A stretch of DNA of 64,000 nucleotides from Branchiostoma lanceolatum. Its lineage: Eukaryota > Chordata > Leptocardii > Amphioxiformes > Branchiostomatidae. Positions 55,391-64,000 of the stretch are shown piece after piece. Both the position numbers and the translations under genes were made by a program. The notes beneath the pieces are model-generated. The model did not search any database. It saw only the letters and a list, made by a program, of their open reading frames with translations, and was not told the DNA's origin. The DNA lies in contig NC_089738.1 of NCBI RefSeq assembly GCF_035083965.1, forward strand, positions 11,744,734 to 11,808,733, written 5' to 3'. The stretch's first letter is position 1, and the number at the start of each line of letters is the position of its first letter.

Positions 55391-56482
55391 CCGGTGCAGG
55401 ACGTCGACGATGTTGTGTTGTACTTGTATATGCACCATAGCGTATTGCCGGTCTAGCGTTTTAACTTCGAATTCCTCCGTACCTTCTTCAGTATTGTTAT
55501 TATCTGTACCTTGAATGGTTAACAACATCCCTTAATGTATTTTCCTGATCAAAGTTCAGAATCTGTCCGTAAGTTTTAAGTTTTTGCACCGTTATATACT
55601 TTAGTTCTTTGTGCTGGTAGCAAATACATGTAATTAAAAGAAATATGAACGACTCGCAGAAGAATATTAGCTATTGGTGACAGTAATATGATGGTAACGT
55701 TGGTACACACTACATGAGACAAACAGTTCCAGACCGTGATTGATGTAGGAATGACAAACACGCTTGTAGTCGTAGACATACTAGCCAATGAGTTACTAAG
55801 TTTAGCCTAGTTAAGGACAAGGATCAGTCCATACCACAACTTGCAGTGTTGCTCCGTGGGTGAATTCAGACAATCCATTGCTCAATACAACAATTGTAAA
55901 GTGGAATGTGCGTTTACTAGATATACTAGTATAATAATTATCAACTGGGAAAAGAAATGAGAAATTTCACCACTTTCGGTAAGGTATTACTGCTGGGACG
56001 TTTGTCTTTTATTCGTTTATTCTAAGCAAATGTGATTGTTATATTTTGGAACGGTACAATTAACTGGCCGACTGATAAACCTTGGTACAATTAGTTGTAT
56101 TCTTTTTGCTGTAGATACATTACATGCCCACGGTTGTTTTCATTGAATGTTGTACTATCAGAATCTGATCATGATGATACTCAGCTGTAAGCATTGAGGT
56201 TATAGGGACTTCCTTGGTTTCAGTGTAAGCTTCTTATGAATCGTATACCTCTAAATCAATACCATAACTTTTGTATTCACCTCTGACGTCTAGTCCGTAA
56301 CCTTTTAGATATATCTATGGATGTAGATTTCTGTAAGACTACGTATACCTAGAACTCTGGAAGACTAGTAAAGAAAGGAAATGAATATCATGACCATAAA
56401 GGTGTTTATGTTGCATCTGTGCATGTTACTCCTGAAATTGTTCGTTCACTAATTTTGTTTCTCCTCGAAGTTCAAACTAGTC

Positions 56483-56632
56483 ATGACAGACAACCTGACG
56501 GAGGAACAAGTTGCGGAGATAAAGAAGGCATTCTCTTTGTTCAACAAAGACGGGAAAGGTTGCGTCAGCACTGGGGACCATGGAGATGTCATGAGATCGC
56601 TCTGTCAGAACCCAACTGCGGCTGAGATACGT
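56483..56632 (+). pseudogene. orphan first exon of a second calmodulin-like gene B copy
   Basis: Fifty intact codons, [17 protein letters not shown]..., with the same end (PTAAEIR) and donor GTATGA as gene B exon 1. Its upstream ~800 bases are also gene B-like. About 50 bases after the donor the sequence jumps straight into the gene B 3' UTR block (56690 on), so exons 2-4 are deleted. EF1 loop is [12 protein letters not shown]: Asn at position 1 and Asp at 12 would spoil calcium binding. Could still splice into gene C downstream; otherwise a pseudogene. Confidence 0.8.
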
Positions 56633-56711
56633 GTATGACCTTTATCCATTACTTGATATAGTTAAGGTTAGTTCACACAAGTTCACAGCCATCATTGGTT
56701 CTGCCATTTGC

Positions 56712-56739
56712 GCCGCCATCTTGTTCCCAGAATGCAACA
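56712..56739 (+). promoter_or_regulatory. conserved post-stop block, orphan copy
   Basis: GCCGCCATCTTGTTCCCAGA then ATGCAACA, identical to the gene B copy. A poly(A) signal AATAAA follows at 56991. Confidence 0.6.
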
Positions 56740-58060
56740 CCGGTGCAGGACGTTGACGATGTTGTTGTAGTGACGTTGTACTGATATGATAGATTGATAT
56801 ATAGATACCACAACTTATATTGCTTTTCTAGCACTCCGTCCGTATCTACTTCAGTAGCGGTATCATCTGTAGCTTGAGTGGCTATTATAAACAACAATTT
56901 TCCTCTGATCAAAATTCAGATTCTGTTCGTATGCTTTACGTTTTTGCACCGTGATATGCTTTAGATTTGAATGTTACGTTTCAATGTATGAATAAAGGGT
57001 CTCATCAATCATAGAGAATAGAAAATGTTGTACTGTCCACTTTTGTCTAAGTGATACACTGCATGAATTAATTATGTGTCCTGTCACTTTACTTCTACAG
57101 TCGAGTAATTCACTTTAGGAGCGGCAAACGGAATGGATCATGTGCTAGCGCTATTCCATCCATAAAAGTGCCATATCATGCACATAATCTAAGGCAGTAT
57201 TCGCTATTGAGTCACTTACAAAGACTGACCCCTGACCTTCAGTCAGTGGCATTTGTAATCATAGTAACCACGACAGCGCAGGTATTCACTGAGCCAGAGC
57301 GGTCCCCGGAGAGCATAATATATACTCAAGACTACCAACGTGTTATCCTTTAGAATATTTAAGCCTCCACGTTTTAGAGTTTTGACCAAGAGATACTCTG
57401 AAGGACAACTGAAACAAAGGTACCTTATAGTTTTGTCTTGTGGGGATTGAAGGATTAATCAGGTGCGTTAGTGTTAGTTGCTACGGTAAACAGAGTACTG
57501 CTGTGTGCGTAATTTGTACAACTTGCAAGACCGGTTTTCTCTGTCGCGTTACCACCACCATTTTGTTTGTCAGAGAAACAACGAGAAATGAATTAAATTG
57601 CTATCAATGACATTCAGATTTTGTCACTTTGGCAAGAAAAGAATAACATGGCCCCGATGATGGTCTGATATTATTACTCGTTATAATTGTTAGCTAAATG
57701 TATGCAGTCACAAGGTTTAGGAGAGGTCTGCCCGGTAGAATACATCGTTGGATGATTTGTAGTTTTCTTTAGTAAACTTAAGTCTAAGTCAGAGCAATCA
57801 GGATTATTCAAGCTCCTCGGTCAGAGCTGTACAACATTTTGCTATTTCTATTTTTACATCCTTCAGATGCAGAGCAAGCATGGAATGTAAACGCTCATTA
57901 CCCGACTTTGAAATATGACAAATCCATTCTTCAGGGGGAGGGGCACGGGGTAGGGGTCAGAAATTTCACAGAAAATTATTGATGAGACAAGTGGCAGCAT
58001 CATTCATTAGAAATTTGCATGATTACTGCAAGCACGAATTTTGCATCAGGACAGTAGTAA

Positions 58061-59705
<1,645 letters not shown>

Positions 59706-59744
59706 AGCAGCCAACCTGATCACCAGCTCTTCCGTATCTTAGAA

Positions 59745-59775
59745 TTAGTGTGGTGAATGCGAAGTAGGCATCGAG
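59745..59775 (+). pseudogene. relic of gene B last exon inside the gene C 3' UTR
   Basis: GTGGTGAATGCGAAGTAGGCATCGA at about 59749-59774 matches the end of gene B coding exon 4 with its stop and following bases (GTGATGAATGCGAAGTAGGCATCGA, 55299-55323). It lies 45 bases after gene C's own stop codon. Confidence 0.75.
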
Positions 59776-59813
59776 GCAACGACAAGATCACAGCCATTGG
59801 TTCTGCCAGTTGT

Positions 59814-59841
59814 GCCGCCATCTTGTTCTCAGAATTCAACA
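59814..59841 (+). promoter_or_regulatory. conserved post-stop block, gene C copy
   Basis: GCCGCCATCTTGTTCTCAGA then ATTCAACA; two changes from the gene B copy. Confidence 0.6.
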
Positions 59842-60099
59842 CCGGTGCAGGAGGTTGACGATGTTGTTGTACTGGTAACTGGTATACACAATGTATAACG
59901 TTATGTGTACCACAACGTATATTGCTTTTCTAGCGTAGTAACCTCGTCTGTAACTTCTTCACCTCAGTATCGCTATTATCAATTTTCCTCTGATCAAAAT
60001 TCAGATACTGTTCGTATGTTTTACGTTTTTGCACCGTGATATGCTTTAGATTTGAATGTTACGTTTCAATGTATGAATAAAAGGTCTCATCATAGAGAA

Positions 60100-64000
<3,901 letters not shown>

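Overview
This window looks like genomic DNA from a cephalochordate (amphioxus, Branchiostoma). Genes are split by many short GT-AG introns, there is a tandem cluster of calmodulin and calmodulin-like genes, and the space between genes is filled with short hairpin transposons, SINE-like and LINE fragments and minisatellites. The species call is inference from gene content; no database search was possible.

Layout. 1-3.3 kb: transposon remnants, ending in a pogo-like element whose right end lies about 70 bp before the next gene's start codon. 3.37-11.3 kb (+): a complete 12-exon phosphatidylserine synthase 1 gene (467 aa). 12.6-14.7 kb (-): a class A GPCR, modelled here as two exons, with a QRY triplet in place of DRY. 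14.8-23.5 kb: degraded partial copies of the GPCR 5' region, each carrying different transposon insertions. 27.8-29.2 kb (+): a three-exon, four-EF-hand calmodulin-like gene, followed by a relic of a duplicated last exon. 29.9-45.4 kb: about 15.5 kb with no recognisable gene, with a few candidate regulatory motifs. 45.4-64 kb (+): the calmodulin cluster, in which gene A is followed by gene B (calmodulin-like), an orphan first exon of a B copy, gene C (near-canonical calmodulin) and gene D (a recent copy of C cut off by the window end).

Most notable: calmodulin gene A carries three tandem, full-length, in-frame versions of exon 2 (EF-hand 2 plus the central linker), each with its own splice sites, and two alternative last exons. 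If spliced one at a time, one locus could give six 149-aa calmodulins differing in the linker and the C-terminal tail. Between the second and third versions there are only 58 nt, which would suit mutually exclusive splicing. The rest of the cluster records exon loss, chimeric 3' ends and a conserved block just after the stop codons.

Exon borders were read by eye from GT/AG signals, reading phase and family knowledge. UTR limits and transcription starts are not resolved.
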